A stretch of DNA of 64,000 nucleotides, taken from contig JAKAQL010000004.1 in NCBI GenBank assembly GCA_021822605.1, positions 1 to 64,000 of the forward strand, written 5' to 3'. The position numbers were made by a program, and so were the translations under genes. Positions within the stretch are counted from its first letter, which is position 1. Each line of letters starts with the position of its first letter. Below are positions 9,835 through 18,687 of the stretch, in pieces. The notes beneath the pieces are model-generated. The model did not search any database. It was not told where the DNA came from and worked only from the letters and a program-made list of their open reading frames with translations. The stretch comes from Actinomycetes bacterium (GTDB taxonomy: Bacteria; Actinomycetota; Acidimicrobiia; Acidimicrobiales; Acidimicrobiaceae).

Positions 9835-11883
9835 ATGGCTGAGTTATTGGAGATCAAAGAGCTGGCGACGGAGATTCGTCAGCGTCGTAACACCATACGG
9901 GCAGTGGAAGGAGTAACCCTCTCGGTGAAGCGTGGTGAGACGCTTGGCGTGGTTGGCGAGTCTGGTTGTGGAAAGACCATGACGGCGCTCTCGATTGTGC
10001 GGCTACTGCCAGCCGGGGGCGTGATCGCCGGTGGGAGCATCAAACTCGACGGTGAAGAGCTCGTTGGTGCATCGGAGACTCGCATGCGTGCGATCCGCGG
10101 CAGTAAGATCGGTGTGGTTTTCCAGGATCCGATGACGAGCCTGAACCCGTCGAAAACAATTGGTTGGCAGATAGCTGAGTCACTCATGATTCACAAGGCG
10201 GCCAACAAGGCAGCGGCCCGGAAGCGGGCGCTCGAGGTCCTTGATCTAGTGAAGATTCCGGCAGCAGCGGAGCGCTTGAATGACTTTCCTCACCAATTGT
10301 CCGGAGGCATGCGCCAGCGGGTTATGATTGCCATCGCCCTGGCGAACTCCCCTGAACTGTTGATTGCCGACGAACCAACGACGGCGCTCGACGTTACGAT
10401 CCAAGCACAGATTCTTGGACTCCTCGATGAGCTCAAGGCAACCTTGAATATGGGCCTCATTCTTGTGACCCACGATTTGGGGGTGGTCGCTGGCCGTGCT
10501 GATCGTGTGATGGTTATGTATGCGGGTCGAGTTGTGGAGAGCACAACGACCACAGAGCTTTTCCAACAGATGCGCCACCCCTACACCTATTCTCTGTTCT
10601 CCTCCATCCCTCGGATTGGGGACGATCGTGAACAGGTGCTTGCGACCATTCCTGGGCTGCCTCCTGATCTCGCACATCCACCAAAGGGTTGCCGTTTCGC
10701 TGAGCGTTGCCAGTTTACTCAGGATCGTTGCCGTGAAGAGGATCCGGCGCTCGAGGGTGACCAGCACCAGTTCGCGTGTTGGTTTCCGGTCGATCATGAG
10801 ATCCGTTCGACGGTGCTTGGCGTGCAAGAGCGGCATGCTCCTCGATCGGTGCCGCATGAACCATTACTCGAGCTCAGAGGCCTGGTAAAGGAATACGACA
10901 TTTTCGCTGGAGCTCTACGGCGCAAGGTCGGCAGTGTGCACGCCGTATCTGGTGTCGATTTGACGCTCTACGAAGGGGAGACCGTAGGTATCGTAGGTGA
11001 ATCCGGTTGTGGGAAGTCAACGCTGGGACGCATGATGGTCGGCCTTGAGCGCCCCACATCTGGTCAAATCCTGTATCGAGGTGATGATATCGCCACGCGT
11101 TCATTGAGCGAGATGCGCAAGTTGCGTCGCAATTTCCAGCTGATGTTCCAGGACCCTTACGCGTCACTCGATCCTCGGATGAGAATTGGAGCAGCGCTGC
11201 TCGAACCGGTGAAGGTGCAACACATCGGTGATTCGTCTGCGCAGGAAGCCCGTATGTTCACCCTGCTAGACGAGGTCGGACTTCGACACAATGCGGTGGA
11301 GCGCTATCCTCATGAGTTCTCGGGCGGTCAACGTCAGCGCATCGGTTTCGCACGCGCTTTGATGCTTGAGCCTGGGCTGGTGGTAGCCGATGAGCCGGTT
11401 TCGGCGCTCGATGTTTCGATTCGTAGCCAAGTGCTTAACATGATGCGACGACTGCAGGCGCGTTATGGATTGACTTATGCCCTCATCTCCCATGATCTCT
11501 CTGTGGTGAGTTACCTGGCTGACCGTATTGGCGTGATGTATCTTGGGGAATTGGTAGAGCTCGCCGCTGCGTCGGATATCTTCTCTAGCCCTGCGCATCC
11601 TTACACCCGCGGACTTCTGCGCTCGGTGCCGATTCCCGACCCACAGATTGAGCGTGAAAAGGCCAGGGTAGGTCAGATCGTTGGTGAACTTCCGTCCCCG
11701 CTTTCGCCTCCAGATGGTTGCCGTTTCCATCCGCGTTGCCCGTATGCTACGCAAGAGTGTTCGATCGATCATCCGAAACTGCGTGTGGTGGCCACCGGAC
11801 ACACCGTCGCCTGCCACCACGCTGAACGCGTCTTAGAAGATGCCTGGGAACTCGAGGAGCTTGTCAACTCAGTCGAGCGCTAG
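9835..11883 (+). CDS. Fused double ATP-binding subunit of an Opp/Dpp ABC transporter
   Basis: A 682-residue protein joining the two ATPases that are usually separate OppD and OppF chains. The first half has Walker A GESGCGKT, signature LSGGMRQRV and Walker [13 protein letters not shown]; the second has [18 protein letters not shown] and [12 protein letters not shown]. Each half ends in the oligopeptide-transporter C-terminal motif with clustered cysteines (GCRFAERC and GCRFHPRC). The start at 9835 follows gaggggga. It should power the permeases at 5577-7523 with the binding protein at 273. Confidence 0.93.
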   Translation: MAELLEIKELATEIRQRRNTIRAVEGVTLSVKRGETLGVVGESGCGKTMTALSIVRLLPAGGVIAGGSIKLDGEELVGASETRMRAIRGSKIGVVFQDPMTSLNPSKTIGWQIAESLMIHKAANKAAARKRALEVLDLVKIPAAAERLNDFPHQLSGGMRQRVMIAIALANSPELLIADEPTTALDVTIQAQILGLLDELKATLNMGLILVTHDLGVVAGRADRVMVMYAGRVVESTTTTELFQQMRHPYTYSLFSSIPRIGDDREQVLATIPGLPPDLAHPPKGCRFAERCQFTQDRCREEDPALEGDQHQFACWFPVDHEIRSTVLGVQERHAPRSVPHEPLLELRGLVKEYDIFAGALRRKVGSVHAVSGVDLTLYEGETVGIVGESGCGKSTLGRMMVGLERPTSGQILYRGDDIATRSLSEMRKLRRNFQLMFQDPYASLDPRMRIGAALLEPVKVQHIGDSSAQEARMFTLLDEVGLRHNAVERYPHEFSGGQRQRIGFARALMLEPGLVVADEPVSALDVSIRSQVLNMMRRLQARYGLTYALISHDLSVVSYLADRIGVMYLGELVELAAASDIFSSPAHPYTRGLLRSVPIPDPQIEREKARVGQIVGELPSPLSPPDGCRFHPRCPYATQECSIDHPKLRVVATGHTVACHHAERVLEDAWELEELVNSVER

Positions 11884-12241
11884 AGACTCAGTACCGCAGA
11901 GTCTGAATGTCGCATCCGATGCCAGTGCACTCTCGAAGACCGTGTGGGCTACCTCGCTTGCCCGCTGTTCTAGGGAAAGATTGCTACCTTCGCGATGGCA
12001 GAAAGGAGAAGTCGTCCGCCGCCTATCGTACTGGCGCGCGTCAGTCTCAAGCTGATGAAGGGTTGTTCGAATGCCGCACGGCTAGGCCCTGGTTACCGCG
12101 TACGGCCAACCCGATGGAGTTGCGCTGAAATGGGGCTGTCGGTTAGCATTGGCTCGCTTCGCCGAAGCCCATTACGATGGCCGACACCTCGTGCAGGTCC
12201 TTCACGGTGTGTCCCTGGGTGTAGACCAAGTGTTCTCAGGT
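11884..12241. other. Convergent intergenic stretch without a supported gene
   Basis: It lies between the end of the double ATPase gene and the end of the DsrE-like gene. Short open frames occur on the plus strand, one behind gaaaggag, but none has a recognisable product. I see no clear terminator hairpin with a T-run. Confidence 0.4.
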
Positions 12242-12610
12242 TTATACCAATCTGAGATAGGCCTTACCATCACGCTGGGCTCGAATGAGTTCGCCTATCG
12301 CACTTGGCACAATCGTGACAAACGGAAGGAGCTCATCCTCTCGTATGGAGCGCTGCCGAAGCGAATTGTTGCAGGCAACAAACGAAATGCCGCGCGCGGC
12401 AAGGTGATTTAGCTCGATTGAGAGGTGGGTAGTGTCGCGGCGGATGAGGTCTGTCCCTCGGCCAGAACAAACAACCTCAACAGAGGCAGAGTCATCTTCG
12501 GCCAAAAGGTTTTCTATCTGGTGGAGTACCTGTTGCCAGCCCTCCTGATCGGGGGTGTCCAGTTGGATGACTACTTCAAGTTTGGTAGCGTTCGATTGAT
12601 CTGTGTTCAT
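12242..12610 (-). CDS. DsrE/DsrF-like family protein
   Basis: A 122-residue protein with the alpha/beta layout of the DsrE family: strand KLEVVIQLDTPDQEGWQQVL, helix, strand SVEVVCSG, then GISFVACNNSLRQR and a C-terminal VTIVPSAIGELIRAQRDG. This branch of intracellular proteins carries one cysteine (here in VACNNSL) and is thought to handle sulfur, though most members have no tested function. ATG 12610 is used; a GTG two codons upstream is equally possible because no clear ribosome-binding site is seen. It lies 46 nt downstream of the ABC-F gene on the same strand. Confidence 0.75.
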   Translation of the reverse strand: MNTDQSNATKLEVVIQLDTPDQEGWQQVLHQIENLLAEDDSASVEVVCSGRGTDLIRRDTTHLSIELNHLAARGISFVACNNSLRQRSIREDELLPFVTIVPSAIGELIRAQRDGKAYLRLV

Positions 12611-12656
12611 GAGCACGAGCCTAATGGCCGAACCTTGGAAGACTTTGAGAAGTTAG

Positions 12657-14261
12657 TTAAGCGAGCGTCACGAGTTCCAGTAGCTCCTCATTCCAGTAAT
12701 CTTCGACGCCGTCAGGCAACATCAGCACTCGCTCGGGTTGTAGTGCTTCCACAGCCCCCGGGTCGTGGGTTACCAATATGATGGCGCCCGTGTAGCTGCG
12801 TAGTGCCGCAAGGACGCGATCACGGCTCGCAGGGTCAAGGTTGTTGGTTGGTTCATCGAGTAGAAGTAGGTTAGCGCGCTGCGATACGAGGGTGGCCAGT
12901 GCGAGACGAGTTTTCTCACCACCGGATAACGTGCCACTTGGCTGGTTGAACATCTCCGAGGTGAACATAAATGAGCCTAGGATCTGTCGGAGATCGGTGT
13001 CGGTCACGTCGGCAGGTGCACTACTGCGGAGGTTTTCCAGTGGTGTGAGGTTAGGATTGAGCATCTCATGCTCTTGGGCGTAGTAACCAACTACTAGACC
13101 CTTCCCAGGATGGATCTCACCGGCGTCAGGGGTCTCTACGTTTGCGAGCAGCCGTAGTAATGTCGTCTTGCCAGCTCCATTGAGGCCTAGAATGACCACA
13201 CGTGACTGGCGGTCGATAGCCAGATCGATGCCGCTGATTACCTCAAGTGAGCCATAGGACTTGGCAAGACCGTTGGCCTGAATTGGCGTCTTGGTGCACG
13301 GTAAGGGCTGAGGGAAACGGATGTTAGCGACTTTGTCTGAGGTACGGACATCATCGACATTGTCGAGTATCCGAGTGGCCCGCCGATCAAGAACTTTTGC
13401 CTTCCGCGCACGTTTTGCCGTTGAGCCTCGCATCTTGTCAGCCTGGCGCTTCAGTTGGGTTGCTTTCGTTGTCTCGACCTCGTAGAGGTGCCTGCGGCGT
13501 GCTTCATCCTCGGCGCGAGCGACGAGATAGGCGCGATAGTGAAGGGCGTAGAGATCCAGCGTGGAGCGTTGGGGGTCAAGGAAGGCGACTCGGTTGACGA
13601 CGGATTCGAGAAGCCGGGCGTCGTGGGAGATGACAACGAGTCCACCATTGAAGCCCTTCAGAAAGTCAATAAGCCAGTTGATGGAGTCAGCATCCAGGTG
13701 ATTCGTTGGTTCGTCCAGCAGCAAGAGGTCTGCCTCAGAAAAGAGGATGCGCGCAAGCTCTATCCTTCGCCGTTGCCCACCGCTCAGGACCCCGATGGGT
13801 TGAGATAGTACGTGTGCTTCGATTCCGAGAGAGTTGGCGAGCACAGTGGCATCGGACTCCGCGCGGTAACCATCGCGACTTGCAAAAAGCGTCTCCACGC
13901 GGCCGTATTCCTTGGTTGCCTGTTCTTGGATGGAGGTATCGGTTTCGGTCATGAGCTGTTGTAGTTCAGTGAGTCTTGCAAAGAGATCATCGAGTTCACG
14001 CCCCGATAGAATGCGAGATAGTGCGGTGAGCTTTGGATCGGCTGCAAGTGGGTCCTGCGGCAAATAGCCAACGGTACCATTTCGCTCAAGTAATCCCTTG
14101 GCATCGAGCTCGCCGGCAAGAATTTTCATTAAAGTCGTTTTACCAGCACCATTTCGGCCGACGAGGCCCACGCGATCGCCTCTGTCAACCAGCAAATTCA
14201 GGTCATCAAAGAGAACTCGGGCACCGTATTCGAACTGTAGTGACTTGGCATGAACAAGCAT
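12657..14261 (-). CDS. ABC-F family ATPase (EttA/Uup-like)
   Basis: A 534-residue soluble protein with two ATPase domains and no membrane segment, as in ABC-F translation factors that act in the ribosomal E site. The first domain has GRNGAGKTT and LSGGQRRRIELARILF, the second GLNGAGKTT and LSGGEKTRLALATLV. A charged linker around residues 235-300 (RARKAKVLDRRATRI) joins them and includes the P-site tRNA-interaction region of the family. Which ABC-F subfamily it belongs to cannot be fixed by eye. No good ribosome-binding site precedes ATG 14261. Confidence 0.88.
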   Translation of the reverse strand: MLVHAKSLQFEYGARVLFDDLNLLVDRGDRVGLVGRNGAGKTTLMKILAGELDAKGLLERNGTVGYLPQDPLAADPKLTALSRILSGRELDDLFARLTELQQLMTETDTSIQEQATKEYGRVETLFASRDGYRAESDATVLANSLGIEAHVLSQPIGVLSGGQRRRIELARILFSEADLLLLDEPTNHLDADSINWLIDFLKGFNGGLVVISHDARLLESVVNRVAFLDPQRSTLDLYALHYRAYLVARAEDEARRRHLYEVETTKATQLKRQADKMRGSTAKRARKAKVLDRRATRILDNVDDVRTSDKVANIRFPQPLPCTKTPIQANGLAKSYGSLEVISGIDLAIDRQSRVVILGLNGAGKTTLLRLLANVETPDAGEIHPGKGLVVGYYAQEHEMLNPNLTPLENLRSSAPADVTDTDLRQILGSFMFTSEMFNQPSGTLSGGEKTRLALATLVSQRANLLLLDEPTNNLDPASRDRVLAALRSYTGAIILVTHDPGAVEALQPERVLMLPDGVEDYWNEELLELVTLA

Positions 14262-14556
14262 GGGGGGCTCATTTCCGAAAGAAGGCGACCTCGGTCTAGT
14301 CTACCAGGAAGACCGCATGCGAACTCCTGTGCACTGGTGTCCAGGAATTGGTACCAGGTGGCTGAGCAAAAGCGTAGCTAATAGAGGTAGCGGCTGTGAC
14401 GGAGGTGGCCTTGTCGAGGCTCAACCGTCTCTCACCGAATTCGTGCGCGGGTGCTGGTAAGTAGAGAATCATCAGTACCACGGCTCAGAACCTGTTAGGA
14501 TGATTTGGCGCAAAATTTTCCGTGCTACCTTTCCCACATCATCGGAGTACAACAAC

Positions 14557-15600
14557 ATGTCAGCTAGATCAGACGACCCACAGCAGTTTGGCGAGTCGGG
14601 TTCGTCAGATCGACCCGATCGCCCTCGCAGCCAAGACGGCGATCGTCCACGCTACTCCCGACCACGAGACACCGATCGTGACCGCGGTGGTTTCCGCTCT
14701 GGTCCGCGACCCGATCGCGGGGATCGACCCGATCGCCCTCGCAGCCAAGACGGCGATCGTCCACGCTACTCCCGACCACGAGACACCGATCGTGACCGCG
14801 GTGGCGATGTTCGGAGGGAGGCCTTCGTTGAACGGACTGAAACTGAACCACTAACCGATGAGATCGTTCAGGCCGAGCCATCGAACTTGCCATCACTTCG
14901 CTTCCATGCTTCGCGTTGGTTGCAGAGGGAGGGTGGTGAGGCACCCTCGCGGACGCGGATCCGAGAAGACGGTGAGGTTGCATCGAAGATTCGACCACAA
15001 CGCGAATCGATGCGTGGGAAAAGTCGCTCTGCCATGCAGCAGCTGCTTGCACGTGCCACGGAGGCCTACGAGCGCGACCGATTTGAGGAAACGCTGCGTA
15101 TTACACGGCGAATTGACTCCATGGATCCGGACGAACCTGAGGTACTAGAACTGATGGGGCTGAGCCTCTATCGCCTTGCCCGTTATGATGCAGCCCTTCG
15201 CGTGTTGCGCAAGGTGCATAAGTCGACTGATAACTTTGATCAAGTACCCGTTCTGATGGATTGTGCGAGGGCGCTGGGTCGGACCAGCGAGTTGGATCGG
15301 TGGTGGCTGCGGCTGCGTGAAGCATCACCCGCGAAAGAGGTTATCGTTGAGGGACGCATTGTCTATGCGGGTGCCCTGGCTGATCAGGGAAAACTTTCCG
15401 AGGCGATCACATTGATGGAGCAGGGCTTGGCGAAGGAGCGCCGCGCAACGGCACTCACGAGCATTCGACAGCGGTATCTTCTGGCTCAGCTCTTCGAACG
15501 TGCCGGTGATGCGTCTGGAGCTCGAGAGATCTACTTGCAGTTGTTCAAGGAGGACAAGAATCTTTACGACGTTGCTGAGCGCCTCGCAGTGCTGAGCTAG
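14557..15600 (+). CDS. Tetratricopeptide repeat protein with a duplicated Arg/Asp-rich N terminus
   Basis: A 347-residue protein in two parts. Residues 1 to about 90 are low-complexity, rich in Arg, Asp, Pro and Gly, and contain the same 27-residue block twice with a 38-residue period. From about residue 160 come helical TPR-like repeats (AYERDRFEETLRITRRI, LYRLARYDAALRVLRKV). ATG 14557 is used, with cggag upstream; an earlier in-frame start at 14500 has no site. In other actinobacteria a TPR protein sits next to a HAD-IIA phosphatase gene, and such a gene follows here at 16674. TPR proteins bind partner proteins; the charged tail could bind RNA or acidic surfaces. Confidence 0.8.
   Translation: MSARSDDPQQFGESGSSDRPDRPRSQDGDRPRYSRPRDTDRDRGGFRSGPRPDRGDRPDRPRSQDGDRPRYSRPRDTDRDRGGDVRREAFVERTETEPLTDEIVQAEPSNLPSLRFHASRWLQREGGEAPSRTRIREDGEVASKIRPQRESMRGKSRSAMQQLLARATEAYERDRFEETLRITRRIDSMDPDEPEVLELMGLSLYRLARYDAALRVLRKVHKSTDNFDQVPVLMDCARALGRTSELDRWWLRLREASPAKEVIVEGRIVYAGALADQGKLSEAITLMEQGLAKERRATALTSIRQRYLLAQLFERAGDASGAREIYLQLFKEDKNLYDVAERLAVLS
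14608..14804. repeat. 83-bp perfect direct repeat, 114-bp period
   Basis: Positions 14608-14690 and 14722-14804 are identical. The period of 114 bp is 38 codons, so the reading frame is kept and the protein gains a second copy of the Arg/Asp-rich block. Zero mismatches point to recent duplication or ongoing gene conversion. Confidence 0.93.
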
Positions 15601-15733
15601 CACCGGTTTCGACCGAGACGTTTGTTCTCCAAAAGTGATCAACGCTTGCGGTTTGAGGCGTCTCGCTGTATGGGCTAGTCTTGCGCTTCGTTGCCGTATC
15701 GTAGCGCCCTCCGCTGGTTGCACAGTCGGTGGC

Positions 15734-16636
15734 TTAGCGCATGATCGTGCCTTGACTCCCAGCAAGGATGAGAGCCGAGGGGCCCAGCAGAATGCTCGCG
15801 GGAAAGCACAAATCGGGGTCCCCCGTTCGTGCCAGCGCTCGTAGGGCGCTTACGGTAGGGTAGCAAGTGATCTCTCCGGGACTGCTCTCCCCTGACGCAG
15901 CTATGCGGCTGACCGCGGCGGGTGTTGTCGAGCGTTGTGCAAATGTATGGGCCAAGCCGAAATTGATGGTGTCCTCTCCACGGTGGTACGTGGCGATCAC
16001 GTCGGTGATCATCTTCGCGTCGGAGCTAGTAGGTAGCGCCGTAAGCCATCGTAGCGAGCCTGTCGCTGTTTCGAGACTGGTGAGAGTCACTCTCGCTGGT
16101 CGCAAGGAGCTCGCGGCGGTCTCAAATGATGTGATGAAGACGGGAGCGATGTCGGCCGGTGGCCGTTGCGGTCCGTCAAGTACGGTGATCGCCGGGTGGC
16201 TGCTAACGATGTCGGCGACAACCTTGTCGAGTGCAGTTCCTTCATAGCGTTCCAGCCGGTGAATGCTCCGGTCGGCATCGGCGACATTGCCAAGATAGCT
16301 ACCTTGACCAACCAAAATGGCATCGATGTCAGGGTTGTCGACGGCGATCCAAAGCGGCGGGTTCACATCAGGATTGAGCAAGCCGATGACGAGGCCCCGA
16401 ATTCGCAGTCGTTCTCCTGTCCCGGTAGTGGCAACGGTATAGCGGTAGTAGGCCGGTACGCGTTCGTGAGCTAAGTGTGTCGATAGCCAAGCGCTTGATG
16501 TTTGTTCGTCGAAGCCTTCGACACCCTCAGCTTCGGCATCGAGGTGTATTAGCGCGATTGGCTGCAGCCCTCGAAGGTTCGTTGGGCGCAGCAAGGTCTC
16601 CGGGTAGCCTGGACCGTTGGTGTTCGGGTTTCTCAT
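15734..16636 (-). CDS. Conserved-looking hypothetical protein, 300 aa
   Basis: I do not firmly recognise this protein. It has no signal peptide or membrane segment. It begins with a TLLRPTNLRGLQPIALIHLD stretch, continues with alternating beta-rich segments (PLWIAVDNPDIDAILVGQ) and contains PVFITSFETA and WLTALPT. The general layout faintly recalls DUF1015 proteins, but the family's landmark motifs are not clear. ATG 16636 is preferred over upstream alternatives because an earlier start would run into the divergent HAD gene at 16674. It is convergent with the TPR gene. Codon use looks like that of its neighbours, so it is probably a real gene. Confidence 0.6.
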   Translation of the reverse strand: MRNPNTNGPGYPETLLRPTNLRGLQPIALIHLDAEAEGVEGFDEQTSSAWLSTHLAHERVPAYYRYTVATTGTGERLRIRGLVIGLLNPDVNPPLWIAVDNPDIDAILVGQGSYLGNVADADRSIHRLERYEGTALDKVVADIVSSHPAITVLDGPQRPPADIAPVFITSFETAASSLRPARVTLTSLETATGSLRWLTALPTSSDAKMITDVIATYHRGEDTINFGLAHTFAQRSTTPAAVSRIAASGESSPGEITCYPTVSALRALARTGDPDLCFPASILLGPSALILAGSQGTIMR

Positions 16637-16673
16637 TTGAGACCTAAGGTTACTACGTAGGACGGAGTGAAGT

Positions 16674-17432
16674 ATGCAGTGGTTGCTCGATCTAGACGGG
16701 GTCGTATGGACACTCGACACCCCAATCGAAGGCTCAGTCGAGGCCATTGCGAGGTTGTTGGACCTTGGCCATAGTGTGCGTTTTGTGACGAATAATTCAT
16801 CGTTGTCCCGAATCCAGTATGTGGATAAGTTAACTCGATTTGGTGTTCCTGTTACGCGTGACCAGATTCTGACCTCCGCGATGGCGGCGGCGACGCTGGT
16901 GAAGGCCAGGGAACGCGTGCTCGCGATTGGTGAGCGTGGTTTGGTTGAGGAGCTCGTCGCGGCTGGGGTTGATCTCGTCTTGCCAACGCGACTGGAGGAT
17001 GCCGAGGATGTTGACGCGGTTGTCCTGGGTTGGTACCGGCAATTCAGCTATAGCGACATGTCAAATGCCTGCGTAGCGATCCGTTCAGGTGCCCGCTTCA
17101 TCGCTACGAACGCCGATCCAACCTACCCACTGGAGCGTCTCGTCGTACCAGGAACGGGTGCGTTGGTCGCTGCCGTCGTGACATCCACAAAAGCTCAGCC
17201 AGTTTTTGCCGGAAAGCCTGAGGAACCTATGGTTCAGTTGCTGCGACCATTGTTGACGGAGGAGACCATCATGGTCGGGGATCGACTGAGCACAGACGGC
17301 CGTTTCGCGGCCCGCCTTGGTGTGGAGTTCGGGCTAGTGCATTCCGGGGTTCGAGAAGAGCATGACCCGGATATACCGGTGAGCCTGCAGGGCAATAGTT
17401 TGGCGGCGGTGGTAGAGCAGAAGGTAGGGTGA
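16674..17432 (+). CDS. HAD-IIA family hydrolase (NagD/phosphoglycolate phosphatase-like)
   Basis: A 252-residue haloacid dehalogenase-type phosphatase. The catalytic motif WLLDLDGVVW lies at residues 3-12, motif II is FVTNNSS, the Lys motif is GKPEEPM and motif IV reads MVGDRLSTDGRFA. The cap insertion between motifs II and III marks subclass IIA, whose members cleave small sugar or glycerol phosphates, nucleotides or phosphoglycolate. The start follows an acggag site. It ends 1 nt before the MDR reductase gene, so the two are probably cotranscribed. Confidence 0.9.
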   Translation: MQWLLDLDGVVWTLDTPIEGSVEAIARLLDLGHSVRFVTNNSSLSRIQYVDKLTRFGVPVTRDQILTSAMAAATLVKARERVLAIGERGLVEELVAAGVDLVLPTRLEDAEDVDAVVLGWYRQFSYSDMSNACVAIRSGARFIATNADPTYPLERLVVPGTGALVAAVVTSTKAQPVFAGKPEEPMVQLLRPLLTEETIMVGDRLSTDGRFAARLGVEFGLVHSGVREEHDPDIPVSLQGNSLAAVVEQKVG

Positions 17433-17433
17433 T

Positions 17434-18438
17434 ATGACGAGGATTTTTGTACTGGCTCGGCGACCAGTTGGGCTCCCGACGATCGATGACTTCGATGAGA
17501 TTAGTAAGAACGATGAGGCCCTGGGTGATGGCGACGTTCGTGTTGAGCCGATGGTTTTGTCAGTCGACCCCTACCTCCGAGGTCGAATGTCGGATGCTCG
17601 TTCTTACGTTGCACCCTTCGAGGTAGGGGGGGCGATTAGCTCAGCTGGCATCGGCAAGGTTCTCGAGTCGCATGTCGATGGCTACAGGGTGGGAGACCTG
17701 GTTCGGGGAGAGTTCCCCTGGGCTACCTCCTTGGTCGCTCAAGCATCGACGTTGTGGAAACTCCCCGTCGATCAAGATGTACCTCCTTCAGCATATCTTG
17801 GGGCCCTCGGTATGACAGGACTGACGGCCTATGTGGGCCTGGTCGTACTCGGTCAGGTTACGTCCGATGATGAGGTTTTTGTGACAGGTGCGGCTGGCGC
17901 TGTCGGGTCGGTCGTTGGTCAGCTCGCAAGAATCAGCGGTGCTCGTGTTGTGGGTTCTGCCGGTGGAGCTACAAAGGTGGAGCAACTTGCCAAACTTGGT
18001 TTTACAGCGGGCATTGACTACCGTTCTAGCGATGACTTTGCGCAAACCTTGCGCGCAGCCTTTCCCAATGGCATCAGTCTCTTTTTCGACAACGTAGGCG
18101 GGTCACAGTTAGAAGCAGCCATCCACCAAATGAAGGATTTCGGACGTGCCGTACTGTGCGGAGCGATCTCGCAATACAACGATACCCAACTACCATCTGG
18201 TCCGAGGGGTTTTGAGGGGTTTGTGGTACGCAGGCGTCTTCGCGTGCAAGGCTTTATCGTCTCGGATCACTTGGCACTCTATCGGGAGTATCTATCGTTG
18301 GCGAGTCAGTGGGTTAGATCTGGTCAACTACAGACCCTCGAGACGATAGTTGAAGGTTTCGATAGTCTTCCGAGTGCCTTCCTTTCCTTGTTTACGGGAG
18401 GGAACGTCGGGAAAATGTTGGTGCGGGTCGCGATCTAG
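17434..18438 (+). CDS. NADP-dependent medium-chain reductase (MDR, zinc-free)
   Basis: A 334-residue oxidoreductase of the leukotriene B4 12-hydroxydehydrogenase / curcumin reductase branch, which reduces conjugated carbon-carbon double bonds with NADPH. The N-terminal domain carries VDPYLRGRMSDARSY, a hallmark of this branch. The nucleotide-binding loop TGAAGAVGSVVGQLA starts at about residue 150. The cysteines and histidines that hold zinc in alcohol dehydrogenases are lacking. The gene starts one base after the HAD hydrolase stop. The substrate is unknown. Confidence 0.88.
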   Translation: MTRIFVLARRPVGLPTIDDFDEISKNDEALGDGDVRVEPMVLSVDPYLRGRMSDARSYVAPFEVGGAISSAGIGKVLESHVDGYRVGDLVRGEFPWATSLVAQASTLWKLPVDQDVPPSAYLGALGMTGLTAYVGLVVLGQVTSDDEVFVTGAAGAVGSVVGQLARISGARVVGSAGGATKVEQLAKLGFTAGIDYRSSDDFAQTLRAAFPNGISLFFDNVGGSQLEAAIHQMKDFGRAVLCGAISQYNDTQLPSGPRGFEGFVVRRRLRVQGFIVSDHLALYREYLSLASQWVRSGQLQTLETIVEGFDSLPSAFLSLFTGGNVGKMLVRVAI

Positions 18439-18603
18439 TAACTATTGGCATGTTCGATGCGGCATTGCCAGTGCCATTGCTATTGCCTCTGCATGGGGTG
18501 CATCCGTCGAAGGTGGCCGGATGGCATCAGTGGCGTATGAATCCCCACGGGACCTATCGGGACGATTTTATGAGGATTAGGGAAGCTCCTGTAACGAAAT
18601 AGT

Positions 18604-18641
18604 CGCGAACTGTTCACACTCCCGTCATCACTTGATATAGT
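18604..18641 (+). promoter_or_regulatory. Promoter with overlapping palindromic operator before the lacI-type gene
   Basis: TTCACA (18613-18618) and TATAGT (18636-18641) are spaced by 17 nt, a strong match to a -35/-10 pair. The palindrome GAAC-T-GTTC (18607-18615) covers the -35 box. LacI-family repressors bind palindromes at such places, so autoregulation by the product of the next gene is a reasonable inference. Confidence 0.5.
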
Positions 18642-18687
18642 TAAGCGATACACACAATTGTACCGTGAGCTAAGGGGGGTGTCGGGA

